Assembly (NCBI RefSeq): GCF_014287585.1
Contig: NZ_JACOOJ010000021.1
Location: 1-64,000 of the forward strand
Direction of reading: 5' to 3'
From: Parabacteroides hominis
GTDB taxonomy: Bacteria > Bacteroidota > Bacteroidia > Bacteroidales > Tannerellaceae
Length of the DNA stretch: 64,000 bases
In this document: positions 37,193 through 45,194 of the stretch, one piece after another
How positions within the stretch are numbered: position 1 is the stretch's first letter
Layout of the letters: each line of letters opens with the position of its first letter
The notes under the pieces: generated by a model
Databases searched by the model: none
What the model saw: the letters and a program-made list of their open reading frames with translations, nothing else
Told to the model about the DNA's origin: nothing
Made by a program: the position numbers and the translations under genes

Positions 37193-37220
37193 TTAATTCT
37201 TAATTCTTAACTCTTAATTC
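37193..37220. repeat. Heptamer repeat at the end of nudC
   Basis: Four 7-bp units (TTAATTC, TTAATTC, TTAACTC, TTAATTC) run through the stop codon of the minus-strand NudC gene and supply its last codons. Just beyond, TTTATGA is repeated twice (about 37173-37188). Such short A/T repeats at gene ends are frequent in this group; no function is evident. Confidence 0.6.
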
Positions 37221-38009
37221 CCAATCCCCCAACCACCAGTCAATCATCCTCCGCGCCAGGCTCAGTTTGCGCGGTATCTCCGGCAGGTTGTCTTTCGAGA
37301 AGAACGAACCGGAGCTCAACTCCTCATCCTGCAATTTGATCTCCCCGCTGACATAATCGGCAATAAAACCGATCATCAGGTTGCTCGGATAAGGCCAGGG
37401 CTGATTGCCGAAGTAAGTGATGTCGCGGATCGTCAATCCGGTTTCCTCCCGCACTTCACGTTCCACGCACTGCTCCAACGTCTCGCCCGTTTCCAGGAAA
37501 CCGGCCACAAGCCCATGAAACGTCCCCCGGAAGTTACGTGCATGCACCAACAGGATTTCCTCGCCTTTCCGGATCAAGACAAGAATGGCGGGCGACACTG
37601 CCGGATAGATCTCATATCCGCAAGCGGGACACTTCTTCACGATCGGCCCCTTCTGTTCCGTCGGCGTCCCGCAAGCCGGACAGAAGCGGCTGTGCCGGTC
37701 CCAATAGAGTATCTCGTAGGCCTTCCCCGCCTGGTCATAGAAGTAGCGGTCGATATGATCGTAAGAGGCCCGAAGTCCCATCGGCAGGTAAACGTCCGTC
37801 TCTTCCAGCGGCTCGTCGGTCGAAACAGCCATCGCCACCGTCCCGTCCTGCATTTCGACCATCTGGGGTAGAGACGCACGGCCATACGTCTCTACAGGCG
37901 ATTTATCCATAAAAGGAATTGTATAGCCACCACCGGCTTTCTTTTGCAGCAAAAGTTGGTCATTGTAGAAAACATACCAATATAGAGGAGCGTTATTTGT
38001 CATTTCCAT
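37200..38009 (-). CDS. nudC: NADH pyrophosphatase (NudC-type Nudix hydrolase)
   Basis: A 269-residue cytoplasmic enzyme that hydrolyses NADH to NMNH and AMP and can remove NAD caps from RNA. It has an N-terminal NUDIX-like region, a zinc ribbon with CPACG and CPACG pairs (about 115-140), the Nudix box GFLETGETLEQCVEREVREE and the family signature QPWPYPSNLM. The ATG at 38009 is followed by another two codons on (38003). It precedes the peptidase on the same strand with a 48-base gap that holds short A/T repeats. There is no functional link to its neighbours. Confidence 0.9.
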   Translation of the reverse strand: MEMTNNAPLYWYVFYNDQLLLQKKAGGGYTIPFMDKSPVETYGRASLPQMVEMQDGTVAMAVSTDEPLEETDVYLPMGLRASYDHIDRYFYDQAGKAYEILYWDRHSRFCPACGTPTEQKGPIVKKCPACGYEIYPAVSPAILVLIRKGEEILLVHARNFRGTFHGLVAGFLETGETLEQCVEREVREETGLTIRDITYFGNQPWPYPSNLMIGFIADYVSGEIKLQDEELSSGSFFSKDNLPEIPRKLSLARRMIDWWLGDWELRVKN

Positions 38010-38140
38010 ACGTCTGATTCTTTATATCGGGGACAAACATACGAAAAAAACCCCCACATTGGTATCTCTATTGTTTCCTATCGCACAAGAAAACGTATCG
38101 CATAAGTAATAAATCTTCGCCAAGTGCCTTACTATTCTAT

Positions 38141-38224
38141 AATCAGCGGCGGCGATTACATAATCAGCGCCGACGATTATAAAATCACCGCCGCTGATTA
38201 TAAAATCGCCGGTTGTGATTAAAG
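38141..38224. repeat. 21-bp palindromic tandem repeat (four units)
   Basis: Units of 21 bp start at 38141, 38162, 38183 and 38204, each with the form AATCRSCGVCGVYGATT followed by TA-rich bases. Unit 1 (AATCAGCGGCGGCGATT) is nearly the reverse complement of unit 3 (AATCACCGCCGCTGATT), so strong hairpins can form between units and each unit is also nearly self-complementary. The array occupies the divergent spacer between nudC and the sigma-54 module of the ATPase gene. Confidence 0.75.
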
Positions 38225-38297
38225 AATTATACGGCATCTAACGATCTTTTCCTATAAAGAACAAAAAGATTTTCTTATGAGGGCCGGGAGAATAATC

Positions 38298-38332
38298 GTG
38301 CGTTTCCGAACTCCATCCGTGCGGACAAGCAC
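38298..38332 (+). promoter_or_regulatory. Paired enhancer sites for a sigma-54 activator
   Basis: GTGCGTTTCCGAAC (38298-38311, right half degenerate) and GTGCGGACAAGCAC (38319-38332) start 21 bp apart, and the second starts exactly 70 bp before the GG of the -24 element at 38389. Half-sites, period and distance are the same as at 5221-5255. The preceding bases also agree (ATC before the first site at both loci). They should bind the same activator. Confidence 0.75.
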
Positions 38333-38387
38333 AGTTGCAGGATTCCGATCAAGCGATAATCCACTACATATAAGAAACTTATGACTA

Positions 38388-38402
38388 TGGCACGACTTTT
38401 GC
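38388..38402 (+). promoter_or_regulatory. Sigma-54 (-24/-12) promoter of the ABC ATPase gene
   Basis: TGGCACGACTTTTGC is a full match to TGGCAC-N5-TTGC. Transcription should begin at about 38413-38414, some 20 bases before the ATG at 38435. This is the clearest promoter in the window and needs RpoN plus an AAA-type activator bound at 38298-38332. Confidence 0.85.
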
Positions 38403-38434
38403 GTCACTACTCATAAACAAAACAGTTGAAAACC

Positions 38435-39109
38435 ATGATTAAAACAGTTGCATTAGAAAAGATCTTCCGGACGGAAGAGGTGGAGACGTTGGCGCTGAAC
38501 AAAGTAAGCATAGAAGTCAAAGAAGGAGAGTTCGTTGCCATTATGGGACCTTCCGGATGCGGTAAATCTACATTGCTGAACATCTTAGGACTACTGGACA
38601 ACCCGACTACCGGAGAATATTACCTGAACGGGATCGAAGTTTCCCAATATACGGAAGCCCAGCGGACGAAGCTGCGCAAGGGGATTATCGGTTTCGTCTT
38701 CCAGAGTTTCAATCTGATCGACGAGTTGAACGTGTACGAGAATATTGAACTACCTTTGCTTTATATGGGTGTTTCGGCTGCCGAACGGAAAAAGAAAGTG
38801 CAGGAAGCGATGGAACGGATGGCTATCGTGCACCGCGAAAAGCATTTCCCGCAGCAGTTGTCCGGCGGCCAGCAACAGCGTGTCGCCATTGCCCGCGCCG
38901 TAGTGGCCAACCCGAAGTTGATCCTTGCCGATGAACCTACCGGTAACCTGGACAGCAAAAACGGGCAGGAAGTGATGAATCTGCTTAACGAACTGAACAA
39001 GGAAGGGACAACGATCGTCATGGTGACGCACAGCCAGCACGATGCCGGGTTCGCATCCCGCATCATCAACCTGTTCGACGGACAGGTGGTAACGGAGGCC
39101 GTGATTTAA
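38435..39109 (+). CDS. ABC transporter ATPase (LolD/MacB type), orphan
   Basis: A 224-residue ATPase of the type that powers FtsX/MacB permeases. It has Walker A GPSGCGKST, the Q-loop FVFQSFNLI, the signature LSGGQQQRVAIARA, Walker B LILADEPTGNLD and the switch histidine in VMVTHSQHD. The frame is open from a TTG at 38426; the ATG at 38435 is the better start. No permease gene is adjacent. The four permeases of the TolC operon lack an ATPase and share its unusual promoter architecture, so it most likely serves them, and perhaps also the permease at 57313. It is followed by a hairpin and is probably a single-gene transcript. Confidence 0.92.
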   Translation: MIKTVALEKIFRTEEVETLALNKVSIEVKEGEFVAIMGPSGCGKSTLLNILGLLDNPTTGEYYLNGIEVSQYTEAQRTKLRKGIIGFVFQSFNLIDELNVYENIELPLLYMGVSAAERKKKVQEAMERMAIVHREKHFPQQLSGGQQQRVAIARAVVANPKLILADEPTGNLDSKNGQEVMNLLNELNKEGTTIVMVTHSQHDAGFASRIINLFDGQVVTEAVI

Positions 39110-39137
39110 GCCTGAAATGTTATAAAAGGGAAAGAAG

Positions 39138-39169
39138 AAGCCATAACGTATTAAGATATGTTATGGCTT
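39138..39169 (+). terminator. Hairpin after the ABC ATPase gene
   Basis: AAGCCATAAC (39138-39147) and GTTATGGCTT (39160-39169) form a perfect 10-bp stem with a 12-base loop. No T-run follows. It lies 28 bases after the ATPase stop and before the next gene, where a transcript end is expected. Confidence 0.6.
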
Positions 39170-39248
39170 ACGAAATTGTCGTATTCCGTATGATTCCAAA
39201 TCAAATAAACTTGTATATTGCCGGCACTAATCATAAATCGAATTGCAT

Positions 39249-40394
39249 ATGAAGACACTTGCATGGCTGTTTGGAATCTTTGTCTGCGCTTCTTCCGCTT
39301 ACGGGCAAAAGACCGTTACGATCGAAGGAGACATACGGAATATGCCGGATACCGTCAGATTTTTTTGCGCGGAGATGAAAGGGAACGGGATGGATGTACG
39401 ACCGGAAGATCAGGAGATAATGGTGAACGGCAAGTTCAAATTCACCAGGGAAACCGACAAGACAACCAAGATGTACATATCCCTCAACAACACCGGCTAC
39501 ACCGTATGGGTGAAACCCGGAGCGAACATCAAAATCACCGGAGAAGCCCCTTATGTGCAGAACTGGCTGGCGGAAAGCGACATTCCGATCCCCGAACAAG
39601 TCGAACTGAACCGCTTCCGGGAGGCTACACGGGAGGAAAACATACGCATCCACGACTTAACGGCAGAGTGTATGAAACTGCTCCCCAAGATCAGAGCGAA
39701 AGATTCGGTCGCCAAACAGGAATTTGCTTCGATCAGGCAGACGGTGAACAGCATACATGACCAGGTTATCCTGCAAAAAGAGTTGTTGCTCATGCTGGAA
39801 CACCCGATTACCGATGCCGGCCTGGAAGAACTGAGGGATGCTGCCAAAAGTTGCCAGGCGGGAAAGTTGAAAGACAAGGCACTGGTCGTCTCTGTCTACA
39901 GCAAGCTGACGGACGAACAAAGACAATCCCGGTTGGGGGAAGAGATAACTTCCTTGTTGTCTATCTCCTCGACAGTTCAGGAAGGAGACAAGATCGCGGA
40001 TGCCGAACTGAAAGACATCGAAGGGAACATCCACCATCTTTCCGACTATAAAGGGAAATACATCATCCTTGATTTCTGGAGCCGATACTGTGGCCCTTGC
40101 CTCGATGCGTTTCCTTTACTAAAGGAAATTGCGGAAAAATATAAAGAGAAAGTTGTCGTTATCAGCCTGTCTGTAGATCCAGAAGCGGTTTGGAAAGAGA
40201 CAGAAGTCAAAGAATCGGCAGACAACTGGCTGCAACTGTCCGACGGGCTGGGCATGAGTGGCATAGCGGCTCATTACGGGGTACATGCGCTTCCTTCGTT
40301 TATCTATATTTCACCGGAAAGCACCGTCCTGAAAGCCGGACAAGGGTATAAATTCTTGTCGGAAGATATCCGTACATTTATAAAAGACAAATAA
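39249..40394 (+). CDS. TlpA-like thiol-disulfide protein with DUF4369-like domain
   Basis: A 381-residue exported protein. The ATG at 39249 begins the signal peptide (about 1-21, ending AYGQ); the open frame begins two codons earlier at a TTG. Residues about 25-120 form a DUF4369-like beta domain, a helical linker follows, and about 250-381 form a thioredoxin fold with YCGPC in ILDFWSRYCGPCLDAFP and the cis-proline region ALPSFIYI. It heads a run of three related envelope genes (39249, 40405, 42363) spaced by about 10 bases. Its redox partner is not evident. Confidence 0.85.
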   Translation: MKTLAWLFGIFVCASSAYGQKTVTIEGDIRNMPDTVRFFCAEMKGNGMDVRPEDQEIMVNGKFKFTRETDKTTKMYISLNNTGYTVWVKPGANIKITGEAPYVQNWLAESDIPIPEQVELNRFREATREENIRIHDLTAECMKLLPKIRAKDSVAKQEFASIRQTVNSIHDQVILQKELLLMLEHPITDAGLEELRDAAKSCQAGKLKDKALVVSVYSKLTDEQRQSRLGEEITSLLSISSTVQEGDKIADAELKDIEGNIHHLSDYKGKYIILDFWSRYCGPCLDAFPLLKEIAEKYKEKVVVISLSVDPEAVWKETEVKESADNWLQLSDGLGMSGIAAHYGVHALPSFIYISPESTVLKAGQGYKFLSEDIRTFIKDK

Positions 40395-40404
40395 CCTAAT
40401 TCAA

Positions 40405-42351
40405 ATGAATATGAAACACGGACTTTACTTACTTATGTTCCTTCTTTGCTTCACTGGATTGCAGGCACAGGAACGCGTAGTCGAACAACCGGCTTTCGAC
40501 GCTTGGAACTCGACGACACTGGAAATAGATAAAATCGTACTGAGCGATACCGCAACAGTCTTTTATATCGACGCTTACTACCGCCCGAAATACTGGATTC
40601 AGGTCGCGAAAGAAACCACCTTGCAGGCCGACGGCAAAACCTATCCGATCAAGGCAGGCGACGGCATCAACCTGAGCGAAAAGTTCTGGATGCCGGAATC
40701 GGGAGAGGCCTCTTTCCGCCTGATATTCCCGCCGTTGCCGAAAGGGACGAAAGCCGTTGACTTTTCCGAAGGAGACGTAGAAGGCGCCTACAAGATATGG
40801 AACATCCGGCTGGACGGTTCACCAGCCTACTCTTCCCTGGCAGGGAAAAAGAACCCTGTTGAAACCCCGGTACTGGAAAAGCCGGAATTCAAAAACGGCA
40901 CGGCTGTACTGAAAGGACATATCACCGACTATAAACCGGACATGAACCTGAAGGGACGCGCTTGGAATTTCAATTTGTTGAACGGGGGCACGGAAGAATA
41001 TAATATTACGGTACAACCGGATGGGAACTTCACGTTAGAAGTCCCTCTGTATTATTCTACAAGCCTGAATATCTCCAGCAACTTTATGAACGGCCTGATA
41101 TATCTGAAACCAGGAGAAACGACTTCCGTAGAAATCAACATGCCGGAGATTTGCCGTTCACAGTCCAAAAAGCAGAAAGACAAACCGTCATTAGGCGAGA
41201 AATATTATTTCACCGGGGCTTTGGCGGCGCTTAACAACGAATCCAGCAATTCTTCCCTTCGTTTTGTATCCGTCTCCCCCAAATCCCAGGAAGACTATAT
41301 GCAGATGTTTTCCGATATCAGCACGATGAATGCAAATCAGTTCAAGGCTTACTGGATGGATCGTTACCAGAAGGAAAAAACCGTACTGGACAGCCATACG
41401 GAATTAAGCGACGCTTACCGCACGCTCCTGCATAACAGCCTGAAAAAAGACTTGGCGGAACAATTGCTTGGCATCAGCGGAATGATGGAGTACGCTTATC
41501 GTACTGTCAACCAGTTCCCGCGCGACTCAGTGATACCCAAAGACAAAAAGGTGATACCGACTATAGAATATTACGATTTTATCCCGGAGTTGATAAGCAA
41601 CGATCCGTACCTGCTATATGACGGCTCTTTCACTTATCTGATCTCCTACCTGCAATATACGAACTTCACCGGAGAAGACAGGGCCGCCGGAGAGAAAGCC
41701 CCCGATAACACCGCCGATCTCATCAAGATTATGGGGACAGACAACGGGATTCTTTTCGACCTCCTTGCCGCACAACGCCTGTCCCAACCGATAAAAGAAT
41801 TCCGCCCGCTAAGCGACGAGGAGATCGCGCAGGCCGGGAAAATATCTCCGGTCATCCAGGAAGCACTCACGCAGATGAACAACAAAGTCAAGCAGACAAT
41901 CGAAGAAAACAAAAAGAAATCCGGCTACACCGTCAACCGCGTGAACATCGCCGACATCCCGGCCGAGGAACTGTTCAACGCCATCACCACGCCTTACCGG
42001 GGCAAAGTCGTGTTTGTCGATTTCTGGGCGACCTGGTGCGGCCCGTGTAAAGCCGCGATGAGAGCGTCCGAACCAGTCAAGAAAGATTTCGCCGGAAAGG
42101 ATATCGTCTTCCTCTACCTGGCAGGCGAGAACTCCCCGAAAGGCACTTGGGAACAGATGATACCGGATATCAAGGGCGAACATTACCGGATGACGGATGC
42201 ACAATGGACGTATATCTGCAATAAATTCGGCGTGCAGGGTGTTCCTTCTTACATGATCATCGCCAAAGACGGCACGCCGACCCATTTCCAAGTCGGATTC
42301 ATGGGAGCGGATAAGATGAAGGAAATGCTCATGAAGGAATTGGATAAATAA
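40405..42351 (+). CDS. Large TlpA-like thiol-disulfide protein
   Basis: A 648-residue exported protein with a signal peptide (about 1-22, ending LQAQ), two beta-rich domains (about 25-240), a helical middle and a C-terminal thioredoxin domain (about 525-648) with WCGPC in FVDFWATWCGPCKAAM and the cis-proline region GVPSYMII. A second in-frame ATG lies two codons after the first. The N-terminal parts resemble those of other Bacteroidota TlpA-like proteins but are not recognised in detail. It is in the middle of the three-gene run and starts 10 bases after the previous stop. Confidence 0.85.
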   Translation: MNMKHGLYLLMFLLCFTGLQAQERVVEQPAFDAWNSTTLEIDKIVLSDTATVFYIDAYYRPKYWIQVAKETTLQADGKTYPIKAGDGINLSEKFWMPESGEASFRLIFPPLPKGTKAVDFSEGDVEGAYKIWNIRLDGSPAYSSLAGKKNPVETPVLEKPEFKNGTAVLKGHITDYKPDMNLKGRAWNFNLLNGGTEEYNITVQPDGNFTLEVPLYYSTSLNISSNFMNGLIYLKPGETTSVEINMPEICRSQSKKQKDKPSLGEKYYFTGALAALNNESSNSSLRFVSVSPKSQEDYMQMFSDISTMNANQFKAYWMDRYQKEKTVLDSHTELSDAYRTLLHNSLKKDLAEQLLGISGMMEYAYRTVNQFPRDSVIPKDKKVIPTIEYYDFIPELISNDPYLLYDGSFTYLISYLQYTNFTGEDRAAGEKAPDNTADLIKIMGTDNGILFDLLAAQRLSQPIKEFRPLSDEEIAQAGKISPVIQEALTQMNNKVKQTIEENKKKSGYTVNRVNIADIPAEELFNAITTPYRGKVVFVDFWATWCGPCKAAMRASEPVKKDFAGKDIVFLYLAGENSPKGTWEQMIPDIKGEHYRMTDAQWTYICNKFGVQGVPSYMIIAKDGTPTHFQVGFMGADKMKEMLMKELDK

Positions 42352-42362
42352 GAACTGTTACT

Positions 42363-44054
42363 ATGTATAAAACGTTGCTTGCTCTATTGTTTTCAGGGAT
42401 CGGCCTGTTGTTGCATGCAGATAATTCCTATCTCATACAGGCCCGCATACGGGATGTGAAAGACGGAACCGTATTCTTCCTGAAACAATTCAGCACGCAG
42501 CGGATTATAAATGCGATGCGACTCGAAGACGGCAAATTACAGATGAAAGGGGAGCTGTTCGACACGCCCCAGCATCTCTGGCTTTGCACGACCATCAAAG
42601 ATGAATTCTATTACTGCGACCTGCTGGTAGACACGGGGAAGATCGTTGTCGAAGGAAGCATCCATGATTTTCCGAACGGCTTGCATTTCGAAGGGGCTCA
42701 AACACAAATGCAATATGCCGCTTATCTGAACCGGACGCAGTCGTTTACACAACAGATCGACAGCCTGAACCACATAGCCAATCGCTTGCATAACCGGAAA
42801 ACGGATGGCATAGTGTATAACAGTCATATCGTTCCGGGCACTTACAAATTAGACGTAGAGGTGGAAAGAGATAGAATCACAGCCATACGCGACTCCATCC
42901 GTTCCAAATTTATCCAGAACCACATGGATCAGTATGCCGGGCAGTTCCTGCTGACCCGTGTCATGAAAAATCTTTCGCCTGATTCCCTGAAAGCCCTTTA
43001 CCGCCTCATCCCGGTCGAGATGAAGAAAACCAAATTCACCCGTTTGATCAGCAACCAGATCAACCCGTATGCCGACAGCTACATCCGGGAGGCGGACGAC
43101 CTGCTGCGCCAGACAAGCCGCAAAGAAAAGGAAATGCACAGCTATGCGGAAGAAGCCTATAAACTCTATGCGCAAGCGGTGCAGCTCGACTCTACACGAA
43201 CGGACGGCTACATAGCACTGGCATCCATGTCCGAACGCCTGCTCCCATTCAAAAATGTGGAAGCTTACGACATTGCGATCCATTACCTTCATAAATTCAT
43301 GGCAAGCGACATCCGAACAAACGAATACGAGGCTGCTGTGAAGAAAATGGAAGACCTGCAATTCAGGAAATGGCTGAAGCAGAACGAAGAACCGGAAATG
43401 ATAACCGTCAATGGCGGAAGTTTCGAAATGGGGTCCACTTATAAAGAAGACAACAATCCGCCTCACAAAGTAAAAGTAGACAGTTTCCTAATCAGCCGGT
43501 ACGAGATAACGAACTACCAGTTTGCCGCCTTTCTCTCGACACTTAGTCCAGAAAAGATAAAAGACGGCCCGCCTTTGTATTACCCCTGCAACTGGGGCAT
43601 CCAAAACGGAAAGCCAATGCCGGGTTACGAGGCTCATCCGGCAATCTATGTCACCTGGTACGGCGCACAGGAATATTGCAAATGGGCCGGAGGACGACTG
43701 CCGACCGAAGAAGAATGGGAATTCGCCGCACGAGGCGGCAACTACGGGAACCGCGACCATCTTTATAGCGGCGGCATGGAACTGGACAGCTTAGGTTGGT
43801 ATGCCGGAAACTCCGGCGGCAAGCCGCACCGGGTAGGGACGTTAAAACCCAACGAATTAGGTTTACACGATATGAGCGGTAACGTATGGGAATGGTGCAG
43901 CGACACCCAGATAAAAGACGGCAAAGAATATGTCGCCGTCCGTGGCGGAACCTGGTTCAACGAACGCGCAATCTGCCGCCCGACCTGCCGCTATTACATC
44001 TTCCCGAACAGCAAGCATTTCAACAATGGGTTCCGGCTGGTAAAGGATTTATAA
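42363..44054 (+). CDS. SUMF1/FGE-like domain protein with DUF4369-like N terminus
   Basis: A 563-residue exported protein with a signal peptide (about 1-19), a DUF4369-like beta domain (about 22-125), a helical TPR-like middle and a C-terminal formylglycine-generating-enzyme-like domain (about 340-563: GGSFEMGSTYKEDN, GGRLPTEEEWEFAARGG, GLHDMSGNVWEWCSD, NNGFRLVKDL). In true FGE a cysteine follows GGSYM; here the matching position in GGTWFNERAICRPTC is Asn, so formylglycine formation is unlikely. The domain may bind a ligand or have another chemistry. Its last six bases overlap the end of the convergent acyltransferase gene. Confidence 0.82.
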   Translation: MYKTLLALLFSGIGLLLHADNSYLIQARIRDVKDGTVFFLKQFSTQRIINAMRLEDGKLQMKGELFDTPQHLWLCTTIKDEFYYCDLLVDTGKIVVEGSIHDFPNGLHFEGAQTQMQYAAYLNRTQSFTQQIDSLNHIANRLHNRKTDGIVYNSHIVPGTYKLDVEVERDRITAIRDSIRSKFIQNHMDQYAGQFLLTRVMKNLSPDSLKALYRLIPVEMKKTKFTRLISNQINPYADSYIREADDLLRQTSRKEKEMHSYAEEAYKLYAQAVQLDSTRTDGYIALASMSERLLPFKNVEAYDIAIHYLHKFMASDIRTNEYEAAVKKMEDLQFRKWLKQNEEPEMITVNGGSFEMGSTYKEDNNPPHKVKVDSFLISRYEITNYQFAAFLSTLSPEKIKDGPPLYYPCNWGIQNGKPMPGYEAHPAIYVTWYGAQEYCKWAGGRLPTEEEWEFAARGGNYGNRDHLYSGGMELDSLGWYAGNSGGKPHRVGTLKPNELGLHDMSGNVWEWCSDTQIKDGKEYVAVRGGTWFNERAICRPTCRYYIFPNSKHFNNGFRLVKDL

Positions 44055-45095
44055 TTGACTGGCAGGAAATACGACTTTAACAGCTCTATTGATCAGGGAC
44101 CATACATAATTGTACAATCTTAAAACGTATACATTGACATTGAGCAATAATAAGAAGCCGACTACAACATAAACCAATTGTAAAATAAGATGATCGGCAA
44201 TAATTTGATTTAACCCCAAAACCCGCTTAAATTCTCCTAACAACAATGTCGAAAAGGCATGGACAAAGTAGATATCATACCCCTCTTTCGAGTAGATATC
44301 TATATATCGACGGACAATTGCGGATTTATCATATAAAGAAACAATCCCTTTCTTCATATAAGAGCCTCCAAGACCCAAAATGACCATACAGTATGAAACA
44401 AACAACAAATTCGGAGGGAATTTATTTGCTTGTATATCAAACGGAATCTTTTCTACTCCAAACATGTAAACCAAATATCCCGCGGCAGCGATCACACACA
44501 CGATATTCTGCCAACCTAAATTTTGTTTATAATACAATCCCCAAACAGTAAAAAGCATATATACTATTGCCGTCTGAATCAATTCCGAATAATATTGATT
44601 GAACGACAATAGCAAAACCACACAGACTGCATAAAAGATAAACGGAATCTTATACCGACGAATCCCATTGAATAGCATCGGAAGGAAAAGACTGATCAAT
44701 AAATAAGGAGATAAAAACCAAAGATGGTCAAATATGCGATGTTCCACTGGAGGGGTAAATAGAACATACGATAAAAAATCTTTTAACGGCATGATACCAC
44801 CATGATTCCTGTAAAAAAAACAGACAGCCGGGAAACAGAATAGTGCATACTTCCAATAAGGAATTACAATCTTTTTCACCCTCGTCCGGATATAGACCCA
44901 ATAAGGTTTCTCGGATGTTAATGAAAAAGAAGCACCCGCTATATAAAATATAATTGCCATTGAAAACAAGGCAGCAGAGACCCATCCTCTATCGAAAATA
45001 CCCACCTTTGCACCTTCCCACCACACCAAATGAGAAAAACAAGTAATATAAATTCTAATTCCCCCTCTGTATATATCCAGATTCCGATCTCTCAT
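44049..45095 (-). CDS. Acyltransferase-3 family membrane protein
   Basis: A 348-residue integral membrane protein with about ten hydrophobic segments. The N terminus reads RNLDIYRGGIRIYITCFSHL, which follows the family pattern RxxxxDxxRG with the catalytic histidine about ten residues on, at the end of the first helix. Members transfer acetyl or other acyl groups to surface sugars or lipids. It is A+T-rich against its neighbours, has a good -7 element of its own (45129-45136) and overlaps the end of the SUMF1-like gene, so it may be a late arrival. The substrate is unknown. Confidence 0.85.
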   Translation of the reverse strand: MRDRNLDIYRGGIRIYITCFSHLVWWEGAKVGIFDRGWVSAALFSMAIIFYIAGASFSLTSEKPYWVYIRTRVKKIVIPYWKYALFCFPAVCFFYRNHGGIMPLKDFLSYVLFTPPVEHRIFDHLWFLSPYLLISLFLPMLFNGIRRYKIPFIFYAVCVVLLLSFNQYYSELIQTAIVYMLFTVWGLYYKQNLGWQNIVCVIAAAGYLVYMFGVEKIPFDIQANKFPPNLLFVSYCMVILGLGGSYMKKGIVSLYDKSAIVRRYIDIYSKEGYDIYFVHAFSTLLLGEFKRVLGLNQIIADHLILQLVYVVVGFLLLLNVNVYVLRLYNYVWSLINRAVKVVFPASQL

Positions 45096-45128
45096 GTTCT
45101 ATTTGTTTCCTATAAGCATTGAAGGTTG

Positions 45129-45136
45129 CAAAGATA
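45129..45136 (-). promoter_or_regulatory. -7 element for the acyltransferase gene
   Basis: On the minus strand this reads TATCTTTG, an exact match to TAnnTTTG. It would start transcription near 45122, about 27 bases before the acyltransferase start codon. A -33 TTTG is not clear at the expected distance. Confidence 0.5.
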
Positions 45137-45160
45137 CTTTTTCCTTTTAATAAAAAAGAG

Positions 45161-45168
45161 TAATATTG
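45161..45168 (+). promoter_or_regulatory. Possible -7 element for the S9 peptidase gene
   Basis: TAATATTG has one mismatch to TAnnTTTG and lies 26 bases before the start codon at 45195, in the divergent spacer shared with the acyltransferase gene. Confidence 0.35.
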
Positions 45169-45194
45169 CATACTAAAACAAATCAATCAAATTA

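Noticed and set aside
38141..38224. CRISPR array
   Set aside because: The 21-bp units are contiguous, without unique spacers, and no cas gene is present.
42363..44054. Maturase for the sulfatase at 31858
   Set aside because: The FGE-like domain lacks the first catalytic cysteine, and a Ser-type sulfatase needs a radical-SAM maturase.
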